A DNA stretch of 5,103 bases from an uncultured Acetatifactor sp. GTDB taxonomy: Bacteria > Bacillota > Clostridia > Lachnospirales > Lachnospiraceae. A model generated the notes under the pieces. The model saw only the letters and a program-made list of their open reading frames with translations, was not told the origin of the DNA and searched no databases. The stretch spans positions 1 to 5,103 of the forward strand of contig CAKRRU010000144.1 in NCBI GenBank assembly GCA_934394515.1, given 5' to 3'. Numbering within the stretch: the first letter of the stretch is position 1; each line of letters starts with the position of its first letter. The translations under genes and the position numbers were made by a program. Below, in pieces: positions 1-5,103 of this stretch.

Positions 1-26
1 ATGTACTGGCAAAGGTTCATGCATAG
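1..26 (+). CDS. atpD: ATP synthase F1 beta subunit, last codons only (partial)
   Basis: In frame 3 the window opens with codons for V-L-A-K-V-H-A followed by TAG at 24-26. The gene directly upstream of atpC is normally atpD in bacterial atp operons, and a short helical, lysine-containing tail such as VLAKVHA fits the end of a beta subunit. The stop lies 20 bases before the atpC start, a typical within-operon spacing. The call rests on gene order and seven residues, so it is an inference; no catalytic motif of the beta subunit is visible. Confidence 0.55.
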
Positions 27-29
27 CAT

Positions 30-39
30 GAGAGGGGAG
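30..39 (+). promoter_or_regulatory. Ribosome binding site of atpC
   Basis: The purine-rich stretch GAGAGGGGAG ends 7 bases before the ATG at 47. This is the right distance for a Shine-Dalgarno site and supports that start for atpC. Confidence 0.75.
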
Positions 40-46
40 TATAGAT

Positions 47-448
47 ATGGCAGATAAAGAATTCACACTTCGTATCATAACCCCGGAAAGAGTATTCTAT
101 GAGGGAACTGTGGATATGGTAGAATTCAATACCACGGAAGGACAGATCGGTGTCCTTCCGGGCCACATTCCCCTGACGGTGATCGTGAAGCCGGGTATCC
201 TGCATATCACGGAGAAGGACGGAGAGAAGGAAGCAGCACTGCATTCCGGATTCGCCGAGATCCTTCCCGAGGGAGTTACCATTCTGGCAGAGATCATCGA
301 ATGGCCGAATGAGATCGATGAAAACCGTGCGGAAGCAGCGATGCACCGTGCGGAAGAGAGACTGCGCAGCAAGACACCGGAGACGGATATTGCAAGGGCA
401 GAGACGGCATTGCAGAGAGCAATGGCGAGAATTCAGGTGTTGCGATAA
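47..448 (+). CDS. atpC: F1Fo ATP synthase epsilon subunit
   Basis: This 133-aa protein is the epsilon subunit of the F-type ATP synthase. It is part of the central stalk that links rotation of the membrane c-ring to catalysis in F1, and it acts as an inhibitor of ATP hydrolysis. The N-terminal beta-sandwich domain (about residues 5-85) carries the family signature EGQIGVLPGHIPL at 31-43. The C-terminal helical hairpin (about 88-133) is rich in Ala, Glu and Arg. The length is normal for the family. The start has a strong ribosome binding site, and the gene sits 20 bases after the probable end of atpD. The segment IDENRA (90-95) matches the I/L-D-x-x-R-A motif known to bind ATP in Bacillus epsilon subunits, and R124 and R128 have the spacing of the two distal arginines in that site. 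The stop codon lies in the loop of the operon terminator, so this is the last gene of the atp operon. Confidence 0.97.
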   Translation: MADKEFTLRIITPERVFYEGTVDMVEFNTTEGQIGVLPGHIPLTVIVKPGILHITEKDGEKEAALHSGFAEILPEGVTILAEIIEWPNEIDENRAEAAMHRAEERLRSKTPETDIARAETALQRAMARIQVLR

Positions 449-465
449 TGTCGCAGCACCTTTTT
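435..465 (+). terminator. Intrinsic terminator of the atp operon
   Basis: Bases 436-445 (GGTGTTGCGA) pair with 451-460 (TCGCAGCACC) as a 10-bp stem with one U-G wobble. A further A-T pair at 435/461 is possible. The 5-base loop TAATG holds the atpC stop codon TAA (446-448). A TTTTT tract (461-465) follows the stem at once, with a second T-run (482-487) a little further on. This is the classical Rho-independent layout. The upstream arm is also the last codons of atpC, so coding sequence and terminator overlap. Confidence 0.9.
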
Positions 466-554
466 CTGTATCCTTGGTACGTTTTTTCTGTAAGGCTGTT
501 CCGCAAAAGATCAGCAGTGGACGGATTGCTTTGCCGTAACGCTTTAGATTCCGC

Positions 555-569
555 TGCGTATACTATAAA
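555..569 (+). promoter_or_regulatory. Possible weak promoter (-10 like) for the small protein gene
   Basis: The overlapping boxes TATACT (559-564) and TATAAA (564-569) resemble a -10 element. They lie 40-50 bases before the likely start at 611. A promoter is expected here because a strong terminator separates this gene from atpC. No good -35 box is visible at the usual 16-18 bases, so the call is tentative. Confidence 0.3.
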
Positions 570-610
570 AAAGCATGGGACATTGAACTATGATATCAAG
601 GCCTTTTTTT

Positions 611-934
611 ATGACACTTCCGGGGTATCCCGGACGAATGGATGAAAATGAGATCTTAAATGATCTGGAATATCTGCAGCAGACCTATCCCGGAGAAGTG
701 AGACGCTGCCAGCGCAGAATTGCGGAAATATTGGACAAATATGACTATGAAGGCAGTATGATCTATGATGAGTATCCGGATAGACTGAGCCTGTACAGGA
801 TCGCGGACACGATCAGCACCATTTTAGAGCAGGAAGCGGAAAAAGTATCAAGGGATCTGATCCAGGTACTGGTATGCGATGAAATTTATAAGAGAAGACA
901 CGGCGGAAGACGAGGGATGATTGCGTTTTTATAG
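611..934 (+). CDS. Small conserved-looking protein of unknown function (about 107 aa)
   Basis: I cannot give a function. From the ATG at 611 the protein has 107 residues. It is soluble, with no signal peptide, transmembrane segment, or cysteine or histidine cluster. It is predicted mostly helical: an acidic start (MDENEILNDLEYL, 10-22), a YPGEVRRCQRRIAEIL helix (26-41), a striking DYEGSMIYDEYPD segment (45-57) rich in Tyr and Asp/Glu, a helix at about 59-75, a second helix (RDLIQVLVCDEIYKRR, 81-96) and a basic Gly/Arg tail (97-102). The arrangement is familiar to me from hypothetical proteins of Lachnospiraceae, but I cannot verify this here. The start is uncertain. The ATG at 590 (GGGA 9 bases upstream), the ATG at 611 (AAGG 9 bases upstream) and the ATG at 638 are all in frame. 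I prefer 611 because the PGYPGRM stretch looks like part of the protein and the site is usable. The gene stands alone between the atp terminator and the methyltransferase promoter. Confidence 0.75.
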   Translation: MTLPGYPGRMDENEILNDLEYLQQTYPGEVRRCQRRIAEILDKYDYEGSMIYDEYPDRLSLYRIADTISTILEQEAEKVSRDLIQVLVCDEIYKRRHGGRRGMIAFL

Positions 935-950
935 GGATGCGTGATATAAT
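921..950 (+). promoter_or_regulatory. Extended -10 sigma-A-type promoter for the methyltransferase gene
   Basis: TGATATAAT at 942-950 is a perfect extended -10 element (TG, one base, then TATAAT at 945-950). TTGCGT at 921-926 is a partial -35 box at 18-bp spacing. The expected start of transcription is near 957. The -35 box lies in the last codons of the small upstream gene, so the two genes are packed tightly. The promoter would drive the 1096 gene with a leader of about 139 nt. Confidence 0.6.
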
Positions 951-963
951 AAACTCCAAAATC

Positions 964-980
964 CAAGTACTTCGTACTTG
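964..980 (+). repeat. Perfect 7-bp inverted repeat with 3-base loop
   Basis: CAAGTAC and GTACTTG flank TTC. The repeat begins about 7 bases after the predicted transcription start, so it could act as an RNA hairpin at the 5' end of the transcript or as a DNA operator next to the promoter. The sequence alone does not separate these. Confidence 0.7.
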
Positions 981-1020
981 ACGCGTGTTGCGCTTGTGCG
1001 ATTGACGAACGGTGAATTTG

Positions 1021-1071
1021 ATCACGATAGCTGCGTAAGCAGCGTAGAGTATCGAAGATGCAAGTCGTGAT
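1021..1071 (+). repeat. Nested inverted repeat with GNRA-capped inner hairpin
   Basis: The outer arms ATCACGA (1021-1027) and TCGTGAT (1065-1071) enclose the inner hairpin GCTGC-GTAA-GCAGC (1030-1043). A competing pairing, 1025-1029 with 1050-1054, would stack directly on the inner hairpin to give a 10-bp stem with a 6-base bulge. The nesting and the tetraloop favour a folded RNA over a simple DNA operator. Confidence 0.6.
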
Positions 1072-1085
1072 GTAATAATGAAAAC

Positions 1086-1090
1086 AGGAT
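1086..1090 (+). promoter_or_regulatory. Ribosome binding site of the methyltransferase gene
   Basis: AGGAT lies 5 bases before the ATG at 1096. It fits a Shine-Dalgarno site and sits downstream of, not inside, the nested inverted repeat. Confidence 0.65.
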
Positions 1091-1095
1091 AAATC

Positions 1096-2328
1096 ATGGA
1101 AGAATTGAAAATACTTTTACAGAAAATTTTGAATAAAGATCTGCAGCAAATAATTCTAAGTAACAGCCGTAATCCGGAGAATGCACAGAAAGCTAAAATC
1201 CGTCCGGTGTTGCTCAGGGAGGAATTATTGTTCCAGGAGACGATCTACAAAGGAACGCAGGTATTTCATGAAAATTATACGGCGGCACAGATGACAGACA
1301 GAATCTGTGCTGCATTACAGGAACAATTCCGGCAGGGAGAATTTACCGCAAAAGGGTTGAAAGCGACGGCACTGGTCAGCAAAAAAGGGAAACTGACGTT
1401 AAAAGTAAAGAACCGGGGAACTACCGGAGAAAAAGCTTCCGGAGATGTCACAGAGCATGTTTCGGAACCGGAAGATTTGCAGGCACTTTCCCATAACCGC
1501 ACAAAACATTATATTTTAGAAGAAGGAAAACCGGTGGATTTTCTGGTTGGACTGGGCGTGCAGACTCCGGATGGCCGCGTGACGAAGGCAAAGTTTGATA
1601 AATTCCGTCAGATCAATCGTTATCTGGAATTTATTGAAGATGTGATCGAGGAACTGCCGCAGGATCGTACGATCCGTATTATTGATTTTGGCTGCGGTAA
1701 ATCTTACCTCACCTTTGCCATGTACTATTATCTGCATGAATTGCAGCATAGAGATATCCGGGTGACCGGACTGGATCTGAAGACAGATGTGATCCGTCAC
1801 TGCAATGAACTGGCAGAAAAACTGGGATATGACTGCCTCAAGTTTGAACGCGGAGACATCAGTACTTATGAAGGTACGGATGTAGCTGATATGGTGGTGA
1901 CCCTGCATGCCTGTGACCTGGCAACGGATTATGCCCTGGATAAGGCGGTGAAATGGGGCGCACGGGTCATTCTGGCCGTGCCGTGTTGCCAGCACGAATT
2001 GAACCGCCAGATACAATGCGACGATCTGAAGCCGGTATTGAAATATGGAATCATCAAAGAACGTATGGCAGCGCTGGTCACAGATGCACTGCGGGCGGAT
2101 CTTCTGGAACAGCAGGGATACGAGACACAGATCCTGGAATTCATCGATATGGAACATACGCCGAAAAATCTGTTGATCCGGGCCGTGAAAAAAAGCGGTA
2201 TGCGACCAAAGCGTGGATCGGGAATCCGGAAAAACAGCGATATTACTACGGTGACGGAACTGCTTCACGTAGAGCCGACACTTCGCAAATTGTTGCAGCA
2301 GAATATGGATGAGACAAACAATAATTAA
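1096..2328 (+). CDS. Class I SAM-dependent methyltransferase of unknown substrate
   Basis: This 410-aa cytoplasmic protein should transfer a methyl group from S-adenosylmethionine to an unidentified acceptor. The SAM-binding core starts with motif I, IDFGCGKS (196-203), after a strand of hydrophobic residues. D227 in TGLDLK (224-229) is the expected acidic residue at the end of the second strand. VVTLHACDLATDYAL (267-281) is a motif IV-like strand and loop, and AVPCCQHELN (294-303) follows on the next strand. A PCC-x-H signature of this kind, with HNRTKHYIL at 133-141, resembles the Methyltransf_32 group (PF13679, which includes METTL25 and GSTCD relatives). That assignment comes from memory of the family, not a search. 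The N-terminal 130 residues are a separate, mixed alpha/beta region with a Lys-rich segment (about 95-107), possibly nucleic-acid binding. The C-terminus (about 370-410) is basic and then helical. The gene has its own promoter and a long structured leader. RNA is a plausible substrate, but this is inference. Confidence 0.85.
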   Translation: MEELKILLQKILNKDLQQIILSNSRNPENAQKAKIRPVLLREELLFQETIYKGTQVFHENYTAAQMTDRICAALQEQFRQGEFTAKGLKATALVSKKGKLTLKVKNRGTTGEKASGDVTEHVSEPEDLQALSHNRTKHYILEEGKPVDFLVGLGVQTPDGRVTKAKFDKFRQINRYLEFIEDVIEELPQDRTIRIIDFGCGKSYLTFAMYYYLHELQHRDIRVTGLDLKTDVIRHCNELAEKLGYDCLKFERGDISTYEGTDVADMVVTLHACDLATDYALDKAVKWGARVILAVPCCQHELNRQIQCDDLKPVLKYGIIKERMAALVTDALRADLLEQQGYETQILEFIDMEHTPKNLLIRAVKKSGMRPKRGSGIRKNSDITTVTELLHVEPTLRKLLQQNMDETNNN

Positions 2329-2445
2329 TATCGGCAACTATTTCATTTCACGCAGGATTTAAAGCAGCAGCTCTGCGATAGACCGGATGGTTATGGTATT
2401 TATGGGAATTAGACAGATATAGGAAAAATAAGAGACAGACTGAAA

Positions 2446-2468
2446 AGGCCTATTATGGCCTATAGGGA
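2446..2468 (+). promoter_or_regulatory. Ribosome binding site with adjacent hairpin before the 843-aa gene
   Basis: GGGA (2465-2468) lies 5 bases before the ATG at 2474 and supports that start. Just upstream, AGGCC (2446-2450) and GGCCT (2457-2461) can form a 5-bp hairpin with loop TATTAT, and CCTATAGG (2459-2466) is a perfect palindrome that overlaps the ribosome binding site. The remainder of the gap from 2329 to 2445 shows no clear promoter or terminator to me, only a weak inverted repeat CGCAG/CTGCG (2351-2355 with 2373-2377) without a T-run. Confidence 0.5.
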
Positions 2469-2473
2469 ATAGA

Positions 2474-5005
2474 ATGAAAAAAACGATAATCAGAATTGCC
2501 GTATACATTGTAGTCTTTTTGGCATCCGCATGTATCATCGGCACTATTATGAACCAGGGACACAATAATATGACCATGGAAATGGCACCTGCCACGCTTC
2601 CCATGATTACGATGGAAAGCGGCGGCGTGGCATGCAACGAGCTGCACGGCAATACGGTGCAGATGGATGTGGCTTATCAGAAGGATACCGTCACATTGCT
2701 CAGAGAGGGCAGACAGGCGGATTTTACAGTAGATACCTTCGGTAGAGATGTCACCGGAATTTCTATGGAATTGCGCAGCATTGACGGAAGCCGTTTGATT
2801 GAAAACGGTGAGATCACCGGATGGCAGCCGTCAGGGAAAAGCTTTTCCGTTGCTTTGACATTAAAAGATCTGATCGAAACCAATACGCAATACAGTCTGA
2901 CTTTAATCCTGGAGCTGGAGGGCGGGCAGGAGGTATATTATTATACCACCGTTTTGTGGAATGACGACCTGCATATTGCGGAGATACTGGAATTCGCTTC
3001 AGATTTTCACGGGAAATTATATGACAAAGAAGCGGCGAAGGAACTCACAAAATATCTGGAGCCGAATTCGAAACTGGCAGATAACGGAACATTCCACAAG
3101 GTAAATATACACAGCAATTTCCAGCAGATCACATGGGGCAGCATGGAACCAGCACAGGAAGGAGCCGCTTCCATTCAGCTGGTACAGATCAATGGAAATG
3201 TTGCCTCATTGTTGATGGATTTTATTGTTTCTACCGGAGATGGCAAAAATAAGACCTATTATGCGGTGGAGGAATATTACAGAATCAGATATACCTCCGA
3301 GCGCATGTACCTGTTGGATTATGAGCGTACCATGACACAGATTCCGGATACCGGGAAGATGTATGCCAATGATAAGATTTTGCTGGGAATTACAGACGAC
3401 ACGGTAGACATGATGGAAAGTACCGATGGAAATACGGTGGTATTTTCTGATATGGGACAACTGCTCAGCTATAATGCGGCCACCAATGGCCTGACGGTCA
3501 TTTTTTCTTTCTATGATAAAGATAATGCAGATAAGCGTACCCTGTATGATCACCACGGGATCAAGATCCTGGATGTGGATGAGGGTGGAAATGTACGGTT
3601 TGCAGTGTATGGTTATATGAATCGCGGAAGACATGAGGGAGAGACCGGAATCCAGATCAACAGCTATGACAGCTCGCTGAATACGATTGAGGAAGAAGTC
3701 TATATCCCTTATACCAAGAGTTATACTGTGCTGCATAATGAAATGGCACAGCTTTTGTACCGGAACAGACAGCAGCATTTATACTTTTTCCTGGAAAATA
3801 CAGTCTATGATGTGAATCTGGAGACGAGAAGTGTGGAGCCTCTTGTAAGCATCAGGCAGGATGACAGCCTTCAGGTGTCGGAGAACCATGAGATCATCGT
3901 ATGGCAGGAAGGCGATGACATCAATCACAGCAATCAGTTGAATGTACGGAATCTGAACACCGGGGAGCAGACTGTGATCCGTGCAGAGGATGGTGAGGCA
4001 ATCAGACCGTTAGGATTCATGGGAGAGGATATCATCTACGGTGTGGCGTTAGAAAGTGATATCCGGACGGAGAATTCCGGACAGGTATTTTATCCGATGT
4101 ACAAAGTCTGCATCAGTAATTCTTCGGGTGCAAATCTGAAGGAATATGCACAGGAGGGTATCTACATCATCGGATGCACCATAGAAGGCAATCAGATCAC
4201 ACTGTCCCGACTGCTGCGGTCGGAAAACGGCAGCTATCAGGAGACCCTGGACGATCAGATCATGAATAATGTGGAAGAAGAGCCGGGGCAGAACAAGGTC
4301 GTAACGGCAGATATTGATATTTACGAGAGATATGTCCAGATACAGACAAAATCAACGATAGACACGAAGACAATCAAGGTACTGAACCCCAAAGAGGTTG
4401 TATTTGAGGGGGGAAGAGAACTGGAACTGGAGGCAGTCAGCGAAGTCCCCAGATATTATGTATACGATGCTTATGGTGTACAGGGGATTTACAGTGCACC
4501 CGGCACAGCTGTCAAGGAAGCGTATGATACCTCCGGCATTGTTACCAATGACCGCGGAATCACAGTGTGGCTGAAAGGAAACAGGGTCAGCCGCAATCAG
4601 ATCATGGCAATCAAAGAGGAAAGTGTTACCGATCAGAAAGACAGCCTGGCAGTATGCCTGGACAACATCCTGCGGCATGCCGGAATCACACGCAATACCG
4701 AGTATGATCTCGCACAGGGCAAGACAGCAATCGAGATCCTGTCAGAGAATATGACCGGTGTGCAGGTACTTGACTTAAGTGGCTGCAATCTGGATGCGGT
4801 ATTGTATTACGTCAACCAGGACATCCCGGTACTGGCAATTCTTGAGAACGGAGAAGCGGTACTGGTGACGGGCTTCAATGAATTCAATGTAGTTATCATG
4901 GAACCTTCCACCGGAAAACTGTACAAGAAGGGAATGAATGATGCCACAAGCTGGTTTGCTGAGAATGGAAATCATTTTGTGACGTATATGAAGATAGAAA
5001 GTTAA
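2474..5005 (+). CDS. Membrane-anchored extracytoplasmic protein with propeller-like region and degenerate C39-like domain
   Basis: I recognise no characterised function for this 843-aa protein. Residues 1-4 are basic and 5-26 form a hydrophobic helix with no clear cleavage site, so it is probably a signal anchor with the rest outside the membrane. C20 in LASAC is a poor lipobox because the hydrophobic run continues past it. Next comes MNQGHNNMTMEMAPATLP (26-43), which looks like a conserved juxtamembrane motif I associate with Lachnospiraceae proteins. Residues about 60-170 are beta-rich and Ig-like. About 290-700 is propeller-like, with repeats of the form strand-x-N/T-x-T/N-G/R-x-strand, for example at 330-345 (LSYNAATNGLTVIF), 444-457 (VYDVNLETRSVEPL) and 489-502 (LNVRNLNTGEQTVI). 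The C-terminal 130 residues resemble a C39-like papain-fold domain: AVCLDNILRHAGI (C728), GCNLDAVLYYVNQDIPVLAIL (770-790), GEAVLVTGF (793-801), EPSTG (810-814) and a final WF...VTYMK. The usual His and Asp appear as E794 and E810. It may sense or bind cell-wall or peptide ligands; this is inference. Confidence 0.8.
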   Translation: MKKTIIRIAVYIVVFLASACIIGTIMNQGHNNMTMEMAPATLPMITMESGGVACNELHGNTVQMDVAYQKDTVTLLREGRQADFTVDTFGRDVTGISMELRSIDGSRLIENGEITGWQPSGKSFSVALTLKDLIETNTQYSLTLILELEGGQEVYYYTTVLWNDDLHIAEILEFASDFHGKLYDKEAAKELTKYLEPNSKLADNGTFHKVNIHSNFQQITWGSMEPAQEGAASIQLVQINGNVASLLMDFIVSTGDGKNKTYYAVEEYYRIRYTSERMYLLDYERTMTQIPDTGKMYANDKILLGITDDTVDMMESTDGNTVVFSDMGQLLSYNAATNGLTVIFSFYDKDNADKRTLYDHHGIKILDVDEGGNVRFAVYGYMNRGRHEGETGIQINSYDSSLNTIEEEVYIPYTKSYTVLHNEMAQLLYRNRQQHLYFFLENTVYDVNLETRSVEPLVSIRQDDSLQVSENHEIIVWQEGDDINHSNQLNVRNLNTGEQTVIRAEDGEAIRPLGFMGEDIIYGVALESDIRTENSGQVFYPMYKVCISNSSGANLKEYAQEGIYIIGCTIEGNQITLSRLLRSENGSYQETLDDQIMNNVEEEPGQNKVVTADIDIYERYVQIQTKSTIDTKTIKVLNPKEVVFEGGRELELEAVSEVPRYYVYDAYGVQGIYSAPGTAVKEAYDTSGIVTNDRGITVWLKGNRVSRNQIMAIKEESVTDQKDSLAVCLDNILRHAGITRNTEYDLAQGKTAIEILSENMTGVQVLDLSGCNLDAVLYYVNQDIPVLAILENGEAVLVTGFNEFNVVIMEPSTGKLYKKGMNDATSWFAENGNHFVTYMKIES

Positions 5006-5012
5006 ATTGAAA

Positions 5013-5036
5013 GTTAGTCAATGATCATTGGCTAAC
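5013..5036 (+). repeat. 10-bp inverted repeat after the 843-aa gene (possible terminator without T-run)
   Basis: GTTAGTCAAT (5013-5022) pairs with ATTGGCTAAC (5027-5036) around the loop GATC, ten pairs with one U-G wobble. It begins 7 bases after the stop codon, where a terminator is expected, but no T-run follows on this strand. It may still stabilise the 3' end of the transcript or serve as a binding site. Confidence 0.55.
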
Positions 5037-5103
5037 CGGACGAACTCCCGGGACGAACAGAATGCCTTCCGGCAGCTGTAACGTCTCCGAGTGTGAATTC
5101 CCT
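5037..5103. other. Palindrome-rich non-coding end of the window
   Basis: I see no gene here. The stretch has a direct repeat GGACGAAC (5038-5045 and 5051-5058), the palindrome TCCCGGGA (5046-5053) and a small hairpin TGCC-TTCC-GGCA (5063-5074). It could be the leader or promoter region of the next gene beyond the window. No -10/-35 pair is convincing. Confidence 0.4.

Larger units (their letters stand above)
957..1095 (+). other. Structured 5' leader (possible cis-regulatory RNA or intergenic repeat)
   Basis: The non-coding stretch between the predicted transcription start and the methyltransferase start holds several inverted repeats. Hairpin 1 has perfect 7-bp arms, CAAGTAC (964-970) and GTACTTG (974-980), around the loop TTC. 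Hairpin 2 pairs GCTGC (1030-1034) with GCAGC (1039-1043) around GTAA, a GNRA-type tetraloop. Enclosing it, ATCACGA (1021-1027) can pair with TCGTGAT (1065-1071), seven perfect pairs. An alternative is CGATA (1025-1029) with TATCG (1050-1054), which extends hairpin 2 but competes for bases 1025-1027. No T-run follows any stem, so none looks like an intrinsic terminator. I do not recognise a known riboswitch, T-box or protein leader. A dispersed intergenic repeat is an equally good explanation. Confidence 0.5.

Noticed and set aside
448..645. A 65-codon + strand reading frame starting at the ATAATG that overlaps the atpC stop
   Set aside because: Its start lies in the loop of the atp operon terminator, it has no ribosome binding site of its own apart from coding sequence, the composition is not protein-like, and it overlaps the small protein gene in another frame.
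961..1090. Possible pairing of ATCC (961-964) with the GGAT (1087-1090) at the ribosome binding site
   Set aside because: Four base pairs over more than 120 nt are expected by chance and are too weak to claim a sequestering switch.
813..1097. A 94-codon reading frame on the - strand spanning the leader region
   Set aside because: It runs across the promoter and structured leader into the end of the small gene and has no protein-like motif. I cannot exclude that the leader is an old repeat once carrying coding sequence, but nothing supports it.
1516..2337. A 273-codon reading frame on the - strand
   Set aside because: It is fully antisense to the well-supported methyltransferase gene, and its Cys/His/Phe/Ile-rich composition is typical of a shadow frame.
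2351..2377. Inverted repeat CGCAG/CTGCG after the methyltransferase gene as a terminator
   Set aside because: The stem is only 5 bp with a 17-base loop and no T-run follows on either strand.
2530..2535. Lipobox LASAC at residues 16-20 of the 843-aa protein, suggesting a lipoprotein
   Set aside because: The residue three before the cysteine is Ala rather than Leu, and the hydrophobic run continues past the cysteine, so a transmembrane signal anchor fits better.
3206..3778. A 190-codon reading frame on the - strand
   Set aside because: It is antisense to the 843-aa protein, rich in Ile and His from complemented codons, and shows no motif or ribosome binding site.

Overview
The window looks like a chromosomal segment from an anaerobic Firmicute, most likely a Lachnospiraceae-type Clostridium relative. 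The evidence is moderate GC, purine-rich Shine-Dalgarno sites, an atp operon ending in atpC, and two proteins (about 107 aa and 843 aa) of a style I associate with that family. The genus cannot be fixed from the sequence. All convincing genes are on the + strand. I see no mobile element, CRISPR array, tRNA or rRNA.

Layout. Positions 1-26 carry what is probably the last seven codons of the ATP synthase beta gene (atpD). atpC (47-448, epsilon subunit) follows and ends the operon. A strong intrinsic terminator (435-465) is folded over the atpC stop codon, with the TAA in its loop. After a short spacer comes a small acidic/arginine-rich protein of unknown function (about 611-934). A near-ideal extended -10 promoter (921-950) overlaps the end of that gene. 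It would start a transcript near 957 with an unusually long leader of about 139 nt full of inverted repeats. The leader precedes a 410-aa class I SAM-dependent methyltransferase (1096-2328). After a 145-bp gap comes an 843-aa membrane-anchored extracytoplasmic protein (2474-5005). It has an N-terminal transmembrane anchor, a beta-rich, propeller-like middle and a C-terminal domain resembling a C39-like cysteine peptidase that has lost its histidine. The window ends in about 98 bp of palindrome-rich non-coding DNA.

How the parts fit. The atp genes are ordinary energy metabolism, and the terminator insulates them from what follows. The three downstream genes are co-oriented but separated by gaps of 145-161 bp, and the methyltransferase seems to have its own promoter. 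They are therefore probably separate transcription units rather than one pathway. The parts most worth a second look are the structured leader of the methyltransferase gene and the degenerate C39-like domain of the large surface protein. I found no clear evidence of a wholly new multi-gene system.
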